DNA of 64,000 nucleotides from positions 62,001 to 126,000 of the forward strand of contig NZ_WTYA01000003.1 in assembly GCF_009828025.1 (NCBI RefSeq), read 5' to 3'. The position numbers were made by a program, and so were the translations under genes. Under the pieces are notes generated by a model. The model did not search any database. It saw only the letters and a program-made list of their open reading frames with translations, and was not told the origin of the DNA. This DNA is from Qipengyuania algicida (lineage in GTDB: Bacteria > Pseudomonadota > Alphaproteobacteria > Sphingomonadales > Sphingomonadaceae). How positions within the stretch are numbered: the first letter of the stretch is position 1; every line of letters starts with the position of its first letter. This document shows positions 38,079-46,884 of the stretch, piece after piece.

Positions 38079-39638
38079 ATGACTGCCGTAACCGACGACC
38101 ATCTGCCGCGACGCAAAAGCTGGGTGTATGGCCCGGCAGGGCGAACGATCGCGCCATGGCGATACTGGTGGCGGCACAAGGTCATCAAGGACATCGACCG
38201 GACCGCCGTGATCGCCAAGATCGCGGGCGAGAGCGTACTCACCCCGCGCTACATCTTCATGGTGATGATGTCGGCGGGTATCGCGATCCTCGGCCTGCTG
38301 CTGTCCTCGCCGGCGGTGGTGATCGGCGCGATGCTGCTCTCGCCTCTGATGAGCCCGATCCTTGGTGCGGGCTTTGCATTGGCAACCGGCAAGGCCAAGT
38401 GGCTGCGGCTATGCGCCGAAGCCTTGGGACTGGGGACGATCTTCGCGGTGCTGTTCTGCGCGCTGATCGTCGTCTTCTCCCCCTTGCAAACGGTGACGCC
38501 CGAAATCGCAGCGCGCACGCGGCCCAATCTGTTCGACCTCATGGTGGCACTGTTTTCCTCGCTCGCAGGTAGCTATGCGATGATCCGCGGGCGCGAGGGC
38601 ACCATTGTCGGGGTTGCCATCGCCACCGCGCTGATGCCGCCGCTGGCGGTCATCGGTTTCGGCCTCGCCACCGCCAACTGGACGGTATTTTTCGGCGCGC
38701 TCGGCCTCTACATAACCAACTTCCTGACCATCGCGCTTACCGCGACGATGATGGCACGCCTCTATGGCTTCCGCACCTCGCTATCGAGCAAGCAGGGGCG
38801 GTTCCAGAACATCGGCATATTCGTAGTCTTCGTGGGGCTTGCGATTCCGTTAGGTCTCTCGCTCAGGAACATCGCGTGGGAGGCGCGCGCCCAGCGCATG
38901 GTCGGCAATGCACTACAGGCCGAATTCGGCGACCGCGCCCGCATCAGCCAGCAGGATATCGACTGGAGCACCAATCCGCTCGAAATATCGGCCACCGTGC
39001 TGACGCCAAGCTTCGTCAAGAACGCCGAACAAGGCGTCGAAGCTCGGCTGGACAATTCGCTGGGACGTAAGGTGCATGTCGCGCTCGAACAATTCCGTGT
39101 GGGTACCGAAGCAGGCGCAGCGGAACAGGCGCAGATCACTCAGGCGCGCGATGCGGCGCAGAAGGCCGCCGAGGATGCCGCGGTCGCCAACGTCGCGCGG
39201 CGGCTGGCGCTGATCGCTGGCATACCCAGCAGCGACGTGACGCTCGATCGGGATGGCCAGCGCGCAATGGCAGTTGCACGCCCGCTGCCCGGACTCACCC
39301 TGCAAGGCTACCGCGATCTGGAACAACGCGTTGCAGCCGATGCACCCGACTGGACGATCGCCTTGCGTCCACCCTTGCTGGCGCTTCCGGATATCCCGCT
39401 GACCGATGGCAAGCCGGGCGATACCGCCCAACAGCCGATCGCACTGATCAGATGGGCGGCAACGAGGACCGGTGTCCCGGTTACCCTGACGGGTACCAAG
39501 GATGCACTCGATGCGGTGATGCCGATGTTGCAAGGTCCGGGGATCACGCTGATCCGCAACGAGGTAAAGCGAGCCGACGCCATTACCACGAAATGGACTG
39601 CCAGCGCACCGCCCACGGACGACGGCCAAACGAACTAG
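38079..39638 (+). CDS. DUF389 family membrane protein
   Basis: A 519-residue protein of the DUF389 family: a cytoplasmic leader, then about six membrane segments (residues about 65-275) with the conserved SPAVVIGAMLLSPLMSPILGAGFALATG, GREGTIVGVAIATALMPPLAVIGFGLA and YITNFLTIALTATMMA, and a C-terminal soluble half of about 230 residues. Function is unknown; transport of a hydrophobic or ionic compound has been suggested from topology. It starts 9 bases after the ftsK stop and could be cotranscribed. Confidence 0.8.
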   Translation: MTAVTDDHLPRRKSWVYGPAGRTIAPWRYWWRHKVIKDIDRTAVIAKIAGESVLTPRYIFMVMMSAGIAILGLLLSSPAVVIGAMLLSPLMSPILGAGFALATGKAKWLRLCAEALGLGTIFAVLFCALIVVFSPLQTVTPEIAARTRPNLFDLMVALFSSLAGSYAMIRGREGTIVGVAIATALMPPLAVIGFGLATANWTVFFGALGLYITNFLTIALTATMMARLYGFRTSLSSKQGRFQNIGIFVVFVGLAIPLGLSLRNIAWEARAQRMVGNALQAEFGDRARISQQDIDWSTNPLEISATVLTPSFVKNAEQGVEARLDNSLGRKVHVALEQFRVGTEAGAAEQAQITQARDAAQKAAEDAAVANVARRLALIAGIPSSDVTLDRDGQRAMAVARPLPGLTLQGYRDLEQRVAADAPDWTIALRPPLLALPDIPLTDGKPGDTAQQPIALIRWAATRTGVPVTLTGTKDALDAVMPMLQGPGITLIRNEVKRADAITTKWTASAPPTDDGQTN

Positions 39639-39641
39639 GGT

Positions 39642-40103
39642 TCACCCCCGCGCGATGGGATAGCCGCGCCATTGCTTGATGTTGCGGATCGAAAAGCTCG
39701 AACGCATCGAGGACACACCGGGCAATCTCGCGAGGCATTCTCGATGGATCGTATCGAACTGTTCAAGGTCCGCCGCGGCTACTCGCAGCAGGTAATCGGC
39801 ATTGCCGGACATCAGGTTGCAATCGAGGATGTCATCGAAATCGCGCACAGCCTTTTCGAACCGGTCCATCGCTTCGTGGCTCTGACTGGTGAGCGTGATT
39901 TCGACGAACACCACGAGGCTCAGTCCCAACCTCTTGGGATCGAGCCGCGCGCCATAACCGGAAATGATGCCCGATTGCTCGAGCGCGCGAATGCGCCGAT
40001 GGCACGCCGAGGTCGATAACGCGGCGCTTTCCGCAAGTTCGGCGATCGATTGGGTGGAATCGCGCTGCAACGCTTCAAGTAGATGGATATCGGCACGATC
40101 CAT
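39642..40103 (-). CDS. Lrp/AsnC family transcriptional regulator
   Basis: A 153-residue regulator with an AsnC-type helix-turn-helix (about 3-60: DIHLLEALQRDSTQSIAELAESAALSTSACHRRIRALEQSGII) and a C-terminal RAM/ACT-like ligand domain (about 70-140). It is divergent from alanine dehydrogenase across 129 bases, the classic arrangement of an alanine-responsive activator (AldR type) and its target. ATG 40103 is chosen because the HTH begins immediately after it; the frame extends 19 codons further upstream into the palindrome. Confidence 0.88.
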   Translation of the reverse strand: MDRADIHLLEALQRDSTQSIAELAESAALSTSACHRRIRALEQSGIISGYGARLDPKRLGLSLVVFVEITLTSQSHEAMDRFEKAVRDFDDILDCNLMSGNADYLLRVAAADLEQFDTIHRECLARLPGVSSMRSSFSIRNIKQWRGYPIARG

Positions 40104-40110
40104 GACATTT

Positions 40111-40140
40111 TTTCCCGTTAATGCATAACAATTCGGGAAA
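40111..40140. promoter_or_regulatory. Palindromic operator candidate for the Lrp/AsnC regulator
   Basis: TTTCCCG (40111-40117) and CGGGAAA (40134-40140) are perfect 7-bp inverted arms around 16 AT-rich bases. The site lies between the divergent regulator and ald genes, 7 bases upstream of the regulator start, which is expected for autoregulation and ald control. Confidence 0.45.
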
Positions 40141-40232
40141 TATACCCGATGAGCGCACATGCAAAGGCCAATTCAGGCAAAACATTCCACTTCAAACGGC
40201 TTATCATGGCACGAAATAGAAGGAGTCCTGTC

Positions 40233-41354
40233 ATGCGCGTCGGTAGCCCCAAGGAAATCAAGAACCACGAATATCGCGTCGGCCTGACGCCCGAGAGTGC
40301 GGGCGAACTGGTCCATCAAGGTCATGAAGTATGGATCGAAACCGGCGCAGGCAACGGCATCGGCGCCTATGATGATCAATATGTCGCCGCTGGCGCAAAG
40401 ATCGTTGACGGCCCAGACCCGATATTCGCCGAATGCGAGATGGTGGTGAAGGTCAAGGAACCGCAGGCCGTGGAGCGCGCCAAGCTGCGCGAAGGCCAGA
40501 TCCTTTACACCTATTTGCACCTCGCGCCCGATCCCGAGCAGACCGCCGACCTCGTCAAGTCGGGTGTCACCGCCATCGCCTATGAAACCGTAACCGGTCC
40601 TGGCAATTCGCTTCCGCTATTGAAGCCGATGAGCCAGGTCGCAGGCCGCATGAGCATACAGGCGGGCGCGACCGCGTTGGAGAAGGCGCATGGCGGGCGC
40701 GGTGTGCTGCTCGGCGGCGTCCCGGGCGTGCTGCCGGGCAAAGTCACCGTGATCGGCGGCGGCGTGGTCGGCTTCAACGCCGCGCAGATGGCCGTCGGCC
40801 TGGGCGCAGACGTCACCATTCTCGACCGCGATCCCGAGGTGCTCGAACGCCTCGGCATCCATTTCGAAAGTCGCGCCAAGACCCGCTTTTCCAACAAGGC
40901 CAACCTCGAGGACGAAGTGTGCAACGCCGATCTGGTGATCGGGGCGGTGCTTATCCCCGGCGCGGCGGCCCCCAAGCTGGTGAGCCGCGAGCTGCTCAAG
41001 AAGATGCAGCCGGGCAGTGTTCTGGTCGACGTCGCGATCGATCAGGGCGGCTGCTTCGAAACCAGCAAACCGACCACCCATGCCGACCCGACCTATATCG
41101 TCGACGATGTCGTCCATTATTGCGTTGCAAACATGCCCGGTGCCGTCGCGCGCACCAGCACCTATGCGCTCAACAACGTAACCCTCCCCCACGCGCTGCA
41201 AATCGCCAAGCTGGGCTGGCGCGATGCGCTGGCGGCCAATCCCTATCTGGCCGAAGGGCTCAACGTCCACCGCGGCCAGGTGACCTATGAAGCCGTCGCG
41301 CGTGAGCTAGGATACGATTACGTGCCGGTCGAGAAGGTGCTCAAGAACGGCTAA
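40233..41354 (+). CDS. ald: Alanine dehydrogenase
   Basis: A 373-residue NAD-dependent enzyme interconverting L-alanine and pyruvate plus ammonia. Features are the N-terminal [20 protein letters not shown], the substrate lysine/histidine region [11 protein letters not shown] and [10 protein letters not shown], the nucleotide-binding [24 protein letters not shown], and [22 protein letters not shown] 40233 has AAGGAGTCCTGTC upstream; further in-frame starts upstream lack support. It is probably controlled by the divergent Lrp/AsnC regulator and ends at a strong terminator. Confidence 0.96.
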   Translation: MRVGSPKEIKNHEYRVGLTPESAGELVHQGHEVWIETGAGNGIGAYDDQYVAAGAKIVDGPDPIFAECEMVVKVKEPQAVERAKLREGQILYTYLHLAPDPEQTADLVKSGVTAIAYETVTGPGNSLPLLKPMSQVAGRMSIQAGATALEKAHGGRGVLLGGVPGVLPGKVTVIGGGVVGFNAAQMAVGLGADVTILDRDPEVLERLGIHFESRAKTRFSNKANLEDEVCNADLVIGAVLIPGAAAPKLVSRELLKKMQPGSVLVDVAIDQGGCFETSKPTTHADPTYIVDDVVHYCVANMPGAVARTSTYALNNVTLPHALQIAKLGWRDALAANPYLAEGLNVHRGQVTYEAVARELGYDYVPVEKVLKNG

Positions 41355-41360
41355 GAAAAT

Positions 41361-41403
41361 GGGCGCGCTGGCCGGAATATGCCGGATGGCGCGGCCCTTT
41401 TTT
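41361..41403 (+). terminator. Rho-independent terminator of ald
   Basis: A GC-rich imperfect hairpin (GGGCGCGC...GCGCGGCCC with inner CCGG/CCGG pairing) followed by six T (41398-41403), starting 6 bases after the ald stop. The T-run ends at the stop codon of the convergent Crp/Fnr gene. Confidence 0.8.
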
Positions 41404-42110
41404 CATGCAAGTTGCAGGTAGCGTCCCTCGAACTGCGCGATTTCACGCAAACGGTCGATATCGAGGATCGTCAACCGCTTGCCCGACAGTTCGATCAACT
41501 CATCACGCCGCAATTGTTGGAGCGTCCGGTTGACGTGGACAGCCGAAAGGCCGGTGGCAGCGGCCAGATCGGATTGCACCAGCGGAAAATCACAGGTTGC
41601 CCGGTCGGTCAGTCCGACTGCATGCAACCTCAAATGCAATTCCACCAGTAAATGGGCCATGCGCTCATCGGCCCGGCGTTGCCCCAGGCTCAACAGCCAC
41701 TCTCGTTGGATCGCGGCGGTGATTTGCTCCTGAGCCAGAAGTGCCTCGACGAAGCCAGGAACACTGGCAGCGAGTGCGTCGGTCTGCTCGGGGTTTACCA
41801 GCATGTAGCGCACCTGTGTGATCGACTGGATCGCATGATCCATCGCCCCCGCCAGCTGTTTGCCTAGATTGCTCACGTCACCGGGCAGGACAAACCCGAC
41901 AATCTGGCGTCGCCCGTCGGGCAAATCCTTGTAGCGACAGGCCCACCCTTCCAGCAGGACAAGCGCCGAAGGTGTCGGATCTCCTTCGCGAATCAAATCG
42001 ACCCGTGCCGCGCCGCTGAACGCCACCGCTGCTCCGGCCCGCTCGATGGCCAAACAGTCGACCGGAGACAGCCGGACCGGAAGGGTGGATTGCAAGGACA
42101 AACAGATCAC
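41403..42110 (-). CDS. Crp/Fnr family transcriptional regulator
   Basis: A 235-residue regulator with a cyclic-nucleotide-binding-like domain (about 15-130: REGDPTPSALVLLEGWACRYKDLPDGRRQIVGFVLPGDVSNLG) and a C-terminal Crp-type winged helix (about 150-225: SDLAAATGLSAVHVNRTLQQLRRDELIEL). No cysteine cluster for an Fnr iron-sulphur centre is visible, so an FNR-type oxygen sensor is unlikely; it resembles the many sphingomonad Crp/Fnr paralogues whose signals are unknown. The start is a GTG at 42108-42110 with a weak ribosome site. It is the last intact gene before the gene-poor junction and the polysaccharide locus. Confidence 0.87.
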   Translation of the reverse strand: MICLSLQSTLPVRLSPVDCLAIERAGAAVAFSGAARVDLIREGDPTPSALVLLEGWACRYKDLPDGRRQIVGFVLPGDVSNLGKQLAGAMDHAIQSITQVRYMLVNPEQTDALAASVPGFVEALLAQEQITAAIQREWLLSLGQRRADERMAHLLVELHLRLHAVGLTDRATCDFPLVQSDLAAATGLSAVHVNRTLQQLRRDELIELSGKRLTILDIDRLREIAQFEGRYLQLA

Positions 42111-42397
42111 CAGTTGAGGATTAAAGGTGACGAAGGCCTTTAGCTTCCCGACAGGTTTCGGCTTTTAAATAAGTTAATCGAGCAAGATAATTCCACGATT
42201 CGCCAATATTGCGGGCAAGGCGAATATTTTGATGGAACCATGGCAGCCGCCTGCAAACAACCGCAGCGCTCAGCTCGATTTCTTTGCGATTGGGCTGAAA
42301 ATGGCGGAGACAAAGTCCACCCCGGAAACGCCCCATTGGGTTCGAAAAATTCCGATTTAACCATGCGTTAGCATTAGGTTTGGCGGCCTTATGTCCC

Positions 42398-42540
42398 ATG
42401 GAGTCCGATGCGGCCCGCGCCGAAGCATTGCGCCGCATCGGCTTCAAGGATTGTGCCGCTAGTGCCATCGCAATGAAGACCGAAAGCCTGAAGAACCCGA
42501 AGCACGTTGCACAATGGACTTCGACGCTGGAAATTAAAAC
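42398..42540 (+). pseudogene. Fragment of a P4-type tyrosine integrase
   Basis: The frame reads ESDAARAEALRRIGFKDCAASAIAM, then KNPKHVAQWTSTLE. This strongly resembles the segment of P4-like integrases between the arm-binding and catalytic domains (consensus roughly GF..CA..yi..h...wKN.KH..QW..TLe.Y). Only about 45 codons remain; both the N-terminus and the whole catalytic domain with the R-H-R-Y residues are absent. The frame then enters unrelated sequence. Confidence 0.6.
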
Positions 42541-42549
42541 CCTGTCCGG

Positions 42550-42843
42550 ATGTCCGGTGACACCTCAGCCGAGCAGGTGGCCAAGGATATCCGACGTAAG
42601 TCCCGCCGACACTTCTCCGCCGAGGACAAGATCCGGATCGTGCCGCGACCACTGACGAGGTGAAGGAGCTGCGCCGCGAGGCGCGCGATCGGAAGTCCTC
42701 CTCGCTTGGCCGATGCTGCAGGCCTCATCCGTCTCGTCGCCGTGGCCGATCTCACCCTGGAAAACCGTCTGCTCAAAAAAGCATGACCGGGCTTGGGGGA
42801 GACGACGTATGAGATATCCCGCATCCGATAAGCTCGATATCTC
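42550..42843 (+). pseudogene. Remnant of an IS3-family transposase (OrfA and start of OrfB)
   Basis: ATG 42550 opens an OrfA-like N-terminus (SAEQVAKDIRRKSRRHFSAEDKIRIV). About 45 codons are then missing, and homology resumes in another frame at 42645 (ATTDEVKELRREARD). It shifts again and ends with VADLTLENRLLKKA and a stop at 42784-42786. ATG 42809 then gives MRYPASDKLDI, the usual beginning of the OrfB reading frame, after which similarity is lost. The element is therefore dead, with at least one internal deletion and two frameshifts. Confidence 0.65.
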
Positions 42844-43217
42844 CTTAGGGTCAGAAATCGATCTGGGGGATCAATTTCCCGAAGGGGCGGATCGTCGAGA
42901 TCGCGCTGGAGTAGACTGTTCAACCGTGCATAGCCGAACGGAAAACGGCTTCTAGACCCTCTCATGCTCACCGCTGGAGGTCTGTCCCGACCCTTGCCGG
43001 ACCGATGCGCGCGGACGAAGATTCCTTATTGGGAGAAATCCCCAAGAAAGGCCGTTTGGAAGCTCAGCTCCGGATACTCCTGTGCCGGCAGTTCCAGCAA
43101 TTAGGGCGTGAAATCCTGCGCAGGTCGAATTCACATCTGACCAAACTTGACCGAACTCATTTGTTAGACATATGAAGCAGACTCGGTCATACTTGCGGAA
43201 AGACAGGAGGGTATGTC

Positions 43218-44171
43218 GTGGCCTTAAGACGCTCAGTGAAATCATTGTCCGGACAAACCAAGGCGGTTTGGATTTGCCTCGCCTTGGCATTGTCCTCGCC
43301 AGCGGGCGCTCAGAGCGACAAGATGACGCCGATTGCCATTCCGGCGCAACCGAATGCGATCACGCTCGATACCGGCAAACTGCCTGGCGCAACTGCGCCT
43401 GAGTCCTGGCACTCGCAATACGGCAGCAAATTCGCACGAAACGTGACCGTTGCAACACTCACCCCATTCCTGCCCGATCCAGCCAAGGCAAACGGCACTG
43501 CGGTCATCGTCGCACCGGGCGGAGGGTTCATGACCCTGTCGATGGAAAACGAAGGCTGGGATGTCGCGAAAGCGCTCGCCGCGCACGGCGTTGCAGCATT
43601 TGTGCTCAAATATCGCCTCAACCAGACACCGGCAGACATGGCCGGCTTTGAAAAATCCATGCGCGACATGTTCTCCGGAACTGCGAAACGGCCTCCCCAG
43701 CCGGAAGATGCTTCAACACGGCTCGCGCCTCAGCTTGCCGATGCGCGCGCGGCGTTCGCCCTTGTTCGCAGCCATGCGAAGCAATGGCATGTCGACCCGA
43801 ACCGCGTAGGGATGGTCGGATTCTCCGCTGGTGCGATGCTGACCCTCTCCACCGAGCTTGCCGAAAATGGCGCCAATCCGGCATTCTTGGGCATCATCTA
43901 CGGACCGCTCGCCTCGGTGACCGTCCCAGCCAACGCCCCGCCGCTGTTCGTCGCCCTTGCCGCCGATGACCCATTTTTCGGCAACGGAGGGTTTGGCCTA
44001 ATCGACAGCTGGCGCAAGGCCAAGAAGCCGGTCGAATTCCACCTGTTCGAACAGGGCGGTCATGGCTTCGGGATGTACCAGAAAGACACCACCAGCACGG
44101 GTTGGTTCAACGAATTCCTGCTGTGGATGAAAATGCACGGTTGGCTGAGGCCAGCTCAACCAACGCATTGA
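43218..44171 (+). CDS. Secreted alpha/beta-hydrolase, acetylxylan-esterase-like
   Basis: A 317-residue hydrolase with a signal peptide (about 1-31, ending SSPAGA|QS). The oxyanion region is VIVAPGGGFMTLSMENEGWDVA, the nucleophile elbow is GFSAG, and the acid and histidine lie in ALAADDPFF and GGHGFGMY. This pattern fits the BD-FAE/acetylxylan-esterase type esterases found in hemicellulose loci, which remove acetyl or feruloyl groups. The start is GTG 43218 with AGGAGG 8 bases upstream. It is the first gene of the polysaccharide locus and is followed by a terminator hairpin facing GH9. Confidence 0.8.
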   Translation: MALRRSVKSLSGQTKAVWICLALALSSPAGAQSDKMTPIAIPAQPNAITLDTGKLPGATAPESWHSQYGSKFARNVTVATLTPFLPDPAKANGTAVIVAPGGGFMTLSMENEGWDVAKALAAHGVAAFVLKYRLNQTPADMAGFEKSMRDMFSGTAKRPPQPEDASTRLAPQLADARAAFALVRSHAKQWHVDPNRVGMVGFSAGAMLTLSTELAENGANPAFLGIIYGPLASVTVPANAPPLFVALAADDPFFGNGGFGLIDSWRKAKKPVEFHLFEQGGHGFGMYQKDTTSTGWFNEFLLWMKMHGWLRPAQPTH

Positions 44172-44196
44172 ACCGGGAAGGCGCGGTAATCAGTGG

Positions 44197-44222
44197 GCGG
44201 GGGCAGGCCATCCTGTCCCCGC
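44197..44222. terminator. Hairpin between the esterase and GH9 genes
   Basis: GCGGGGGCAGG-ccat-CCTGTCCCCGC forms an 11-bp stem with a single G-T pair and a 4-base loop, between convergent stops at 44171 and 44247. No long T-run is present; the strength of the stem still supports termination on both strands. Confidence 0.65.
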
Positions 44223-44246
44223 ATCGATCGCTGCGCCCCCTCACCC

Positions 44247-46730
44247 TTATTGCCTTGTCGCTGCGATCGCGGCATTGGCCGCCAGAATATACGCTGAGGT
44301 CGTGCTGACAGTGTATTCGTTCTCGAACCACAGGAACGGCCAGTCGGTTTTCAATTCGGGGAAATCGGGCTTGATGATCAGAACACCGGGCACGAGCCCT
44401 CCGGCAACAAAGCTGTAGTCTGCGCGATTGTGGCCATAGCCGATCAGTTTCGATTGTGTACCGACAGTCGAAACCAGCGAAAGATTGTTCGCCGGGTGGC
44501 GGCCCAGCAAGTAATCAATCGCATCAAGCGTGTAATGCGTGTCGACCAGCTTCGGGAAAGCGCGGTGCAGCATGTACATGTTGAAGCCGAACATTGCGAC
44601 CTGATGTGACCCGGCCCAGGATCCATCCGCGATCGGAACGCCGAACGGATTTTTGGTGGCCTGCTCATCCGCCTTCTGCTTGAGCGCTTCGACCAGTGGC
44701 ACCAGCTGCTGCTTATAGGCAGGCCCCATGAAAGGAATCGCGCGTACAGCCGGGCCACTGATCCATTCGAAGTGCTGGCCGATCTGTGCCATCAGTTTCT
44801 CGAGCCGCGCTTTGTAAACTGCATTGCCATCGGTTGCGATCAGCAGCTCGATCGTGGCACTCGCATCGGCCAACTCCAAGGGCTCACGGCTGCCACGCCC
44901 ATCGCTGGAGTCAGCATTAGGGCCAAACTTGTCGCGCTGGGCCTGCCAAAGGTCCTTGGCTGCCGACAAGGCTTCTGACGCCATTTGGGGATCAGTTGCC
45001 TTCAGCGCGCGGCTCGCGCTGGCCAGTGCGCCGACCATCGCCAAATCGTTGGCGGGATAATCAGTGGTAAAGGCCCAACGATCATCCGGCTTACCTGAAT
45101 AATCGCCCTTGGTTTCGTTCTTTCCGAGCTTGGGATCGTAAATCCGGCCATCCGTTTGCGACGCGGCATCGCCAAGGTGCGTATATTGCTTCAGCGTCGG
45201 AGACACAATTCCAACGATCGCGTGGCCGAAGACCTTGTATTGCGCCAGCAGCTGCAGCGTGCCGTGCCGGATCTGCTGAATTGAGTCCTGAACGCCATCC
45301 GGCTTCCTGATTTGCACATGCCGCGCCGCTTCGTCCACGCTTGTCTCGTCCCAGTCGAGCCCGAACAATTCCTTGCCCCAGACGAGATCGCGCACGACTG
45401 CCGAATTACTCGGAGTCTGAATGTCGTAGTCCCCCGCATCCTGCCATCCACCGACATCGAGGCCGGGGATGTGCTCGCCGGGCTTGAACGGCGAATCGAG
45501 TTCGCTGCCCATGTGATAACCGTCAAAGTGGGTGATATTGGGCGGGGCTTGGCGTGCATCGTCGAGGTGCGAGGTGCCTTGCCAGATCCGGTACTGCTCG
45601 CGCACCCGCATGTGATCCATCTGCTCTGCGAGATAGGTGTCGAGCGAGGCTTGCCAGATATGATCATAGGCGTCGGGCGAAATGCGGAACGGCGCGGTCG
45701 TCTGGCCGCCATATGATATCTCGTACAAACCCGGATCGCGAACCGACGAAAAATCGAAGGTGGCATAGCGATAGCGCAGCCATTTGCCCCACGGATTGGT
45801 TGAGGCGGTCAACACTGGTTTGGGCTGTCCGCCAGGTGTCAGCTTCAGCAAGGTAGCTTCGCCTGGTGCCTGAAAATTCGGATCCATCTCGATCACGGCC
45901 ACCTTGCTTCGGCCCGGCGTATATCCGGCCTGATTGTACGAGACGACCGGCTTGCGCACCCAATTGGCGATGATGTTCGGACGCACATGCCACACTACCG
46001 CGTCCTTGCTGGCGCCAGCGGCGATCAGAGACCGGACGACGAACCAGCCGTTCTGCGCCCGGTTTCGGGCATCGTAGAGCGCGAGCGGCCCCTTGTCCGA
46101 AGTGATCGTGATCCGCGTGTCGGGATCTTCGGGCGAAAGGGTGATGGCATGGCCGCCCGAAGCCAGCGGCTGGGGATCACCCGAACCGTCGCGCTGCATC
46201 GGTCCGTCGGCATCGCGCGGGAACAGACCCGGTGCATTGTCGAGGTAGAAGGTCTTGCCGAAATAGGCAGTGGGAATGAAATCAAGATTGAACCCCGCCT
46301 TTCCCGCAAGTGCGGAGGGCAGTGGCTTGTCAAGATCGACGGCAATGCGAAATCCATCCCCCTCGGGCGTAACGCGAATGTGATAGCTGAGGTCGACTGC
46401 CTTGTAATCGGCACGAACGACGATCTGGTTGGCAGTCTTATCGATCGTGCGATCGATGAAATTGGGCACCGGGTCCCACTGCTCAGGCGTAGGATTGAGC
46501 CGAACATCGCCATCGGCGGCGATCCGCTGGTCGTGCAGGACGATCTGGATTCCGCCATTCTTCTCGTCGAAGAAGATCGGGCTCCAGGGATTCTGATCCA
46601 CGACGACGCTGACCCCGCGGCCTTCCAGCGTGCCTGCTGGAGAAATGGAAAGATCCGATCCGTTGGCGGCATGGACCGCAGCAATTGGGCTCGTCGCCAC
46701 CAGCAAAGCCGCGCTGACCTTCTTCAACAT
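44247..46730 (-). CDS. Secreted glycoside hydrolase family 9 enzyme
   Basis: An 827-residue protein with a signal peptide (about 1-21), an N-terminal region of about 250 residues not seen in minimal cellulases, a cellulase Ig-like domain starting at VSYNQAGYTPGRSKVAVIE, and an (alpha/alpha)6 GH9 domain. Catalytic residues are expected in GGWQDAGDYDIQTPSNSAVV (base aspartates) and FENEYTVSTTSAYIL (acid glutamate); YLLGRHPANNLSLVSTVG is also conserved. GH9 enzymes are endo-beta-1,4-glucanases, xyloglucanases or exo-glucosidases; context suggests hemicellulose backbone cleavage. A promoter with a LacI-type operator lies immediately upstream. Confidence 0.9.
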   Translation of the reverse strand: MLKKVSAALLVATSPIAAVHAANGSDLSISPAGTLEGRGVSVVVDQNPWSPIFFDEKNGGIQIVLHDQRIAADGDVRLNPTPEQWDPVPNFIDRTIDKTANQIVVRADYKAVDLSYHIRVTPEGDGFRIAVDLDKPLPSALAGKAGFNLDFIPTAYFGKTFYLDNAPGLFPRDADGPMQRDGSGDPQPLASGGHAITLSPEDPDTRITITSDKGPLALYDARNRAQNGWFVVRSLIAAGASKDAVVWHVRPNIIANWVRKPVVSYNQAGYTPGRSKVAVIEMDPNFQAPGEATLLKLTPGGQPKPVLTASTNPWGKWLRYRYATFDFSSVRDPGLYEISYGGQTTAPFRISPDAYDHIWQASLDTYLAEQMDHMRVREQYRIWQGTSHLDDARQAPPNITHFDGYHMGSELDSPFKPGEHIPGLDVGGWQDAGDYDIQTPSNSAVVRDLVWGKELFGLDWDETSVDEAARHVQIRKPDGVQDSIQQIRHGTLQLLAQYKVFGHAIVGIVSPTLKQYTHLGDAASQTDGRIYDPKLGKNETKGDYSGKPDDRWAFTTDYPANDLAMVGALASASRALKATDPQMASEALSAAKDLWQAQRDKFGPNADSSDGRGSREPLELADASATIELLIATDGNAVYKARLEKLMAQIGQHFEWISGPAVRAIPFMGPAYKQQLVPLVEALKQKADEQATKNPFGVPIADGSWAGSHQVAMFGFNMYMLHRAFPKLVDTHYTLDAIDYLLGRHPANNLSLVSTVGTQSKLIGYGHNRADYSFVAGGLVPGVLIIKPDFPELKTDWPFLWFENEYTVSTTSAYILAANAAIAATRQ

Positions 46731-46755
46731 CCCTATCTCCCGTCCTAGTTATTTT

Positions 46756-46769
46756 TGGTAGCGCTATCA
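46756..46769 (-). promoter_or_regulatory. LacI-type operator TGGTAGCGCTATCA at the GH9 promoter
   Basis: A 14-bp near-perfect palindrome with central CG, 26 bases upstream of the GH9 start. It overlaps a candidate minus-strand promoter: TTGCAA (46789-46794) and CATGAT (46766-46771) with a 17-base spacer. The operator would thus cover the -10 box and transcription start, suited to repression. The same 14 bases recur at 55564-55577. Confidence 0.65.
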
Positions 46770-46884
46770 TGACTCCATTCGGAAGCTCTTGCAATAGTCA
46801 GACTAATGGGTTGGAATGCGCCGATGGCGTGAAGAGATTTAACCTGCGCCAACGAATTGCGACGGGCAGAGGGAGTGACGACAG

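Larger units (their letters stand above)
42111..43217. other. Gene-poor junction with mobile-element debris
   Basis: About 1.1 kb with no intact gene. 42111-42397 is AT-richer than its surroundings and should contain the Crp/Fnr promoter. 42398-42540 is an integrase fragment and 42550-42843 an IS3-type transposase remnant, each listed separately. 42844-43217 shows no coding sequence I can support; it ends with AGGAGG, the ribosome site of the first polysaccharide-locus gene. No terminal inverted repeats or target duplications were seen. Confidence 0.7.

Noticed and set aside
35841-38177. A 778-codon open frame on the minus strand opposite ftsK, and similar long antisense frames opposite glnD (31908-33476) and the acyl-CoA ligase (29941-31566)
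   Set aside because: They mirror strong, recognisable genes and arise from the high GC content and codon bias; the translations are compositionally odd and show no domain.
41403-42110. Crp/Fnr protein as the regulator of the polysaccharide locus
   Set aside because: It is separated from the locus by mobile-element debris and the repeated operator has the LacI form, not a Crp (TGTGA-N6-TCACA) or Fnr box.
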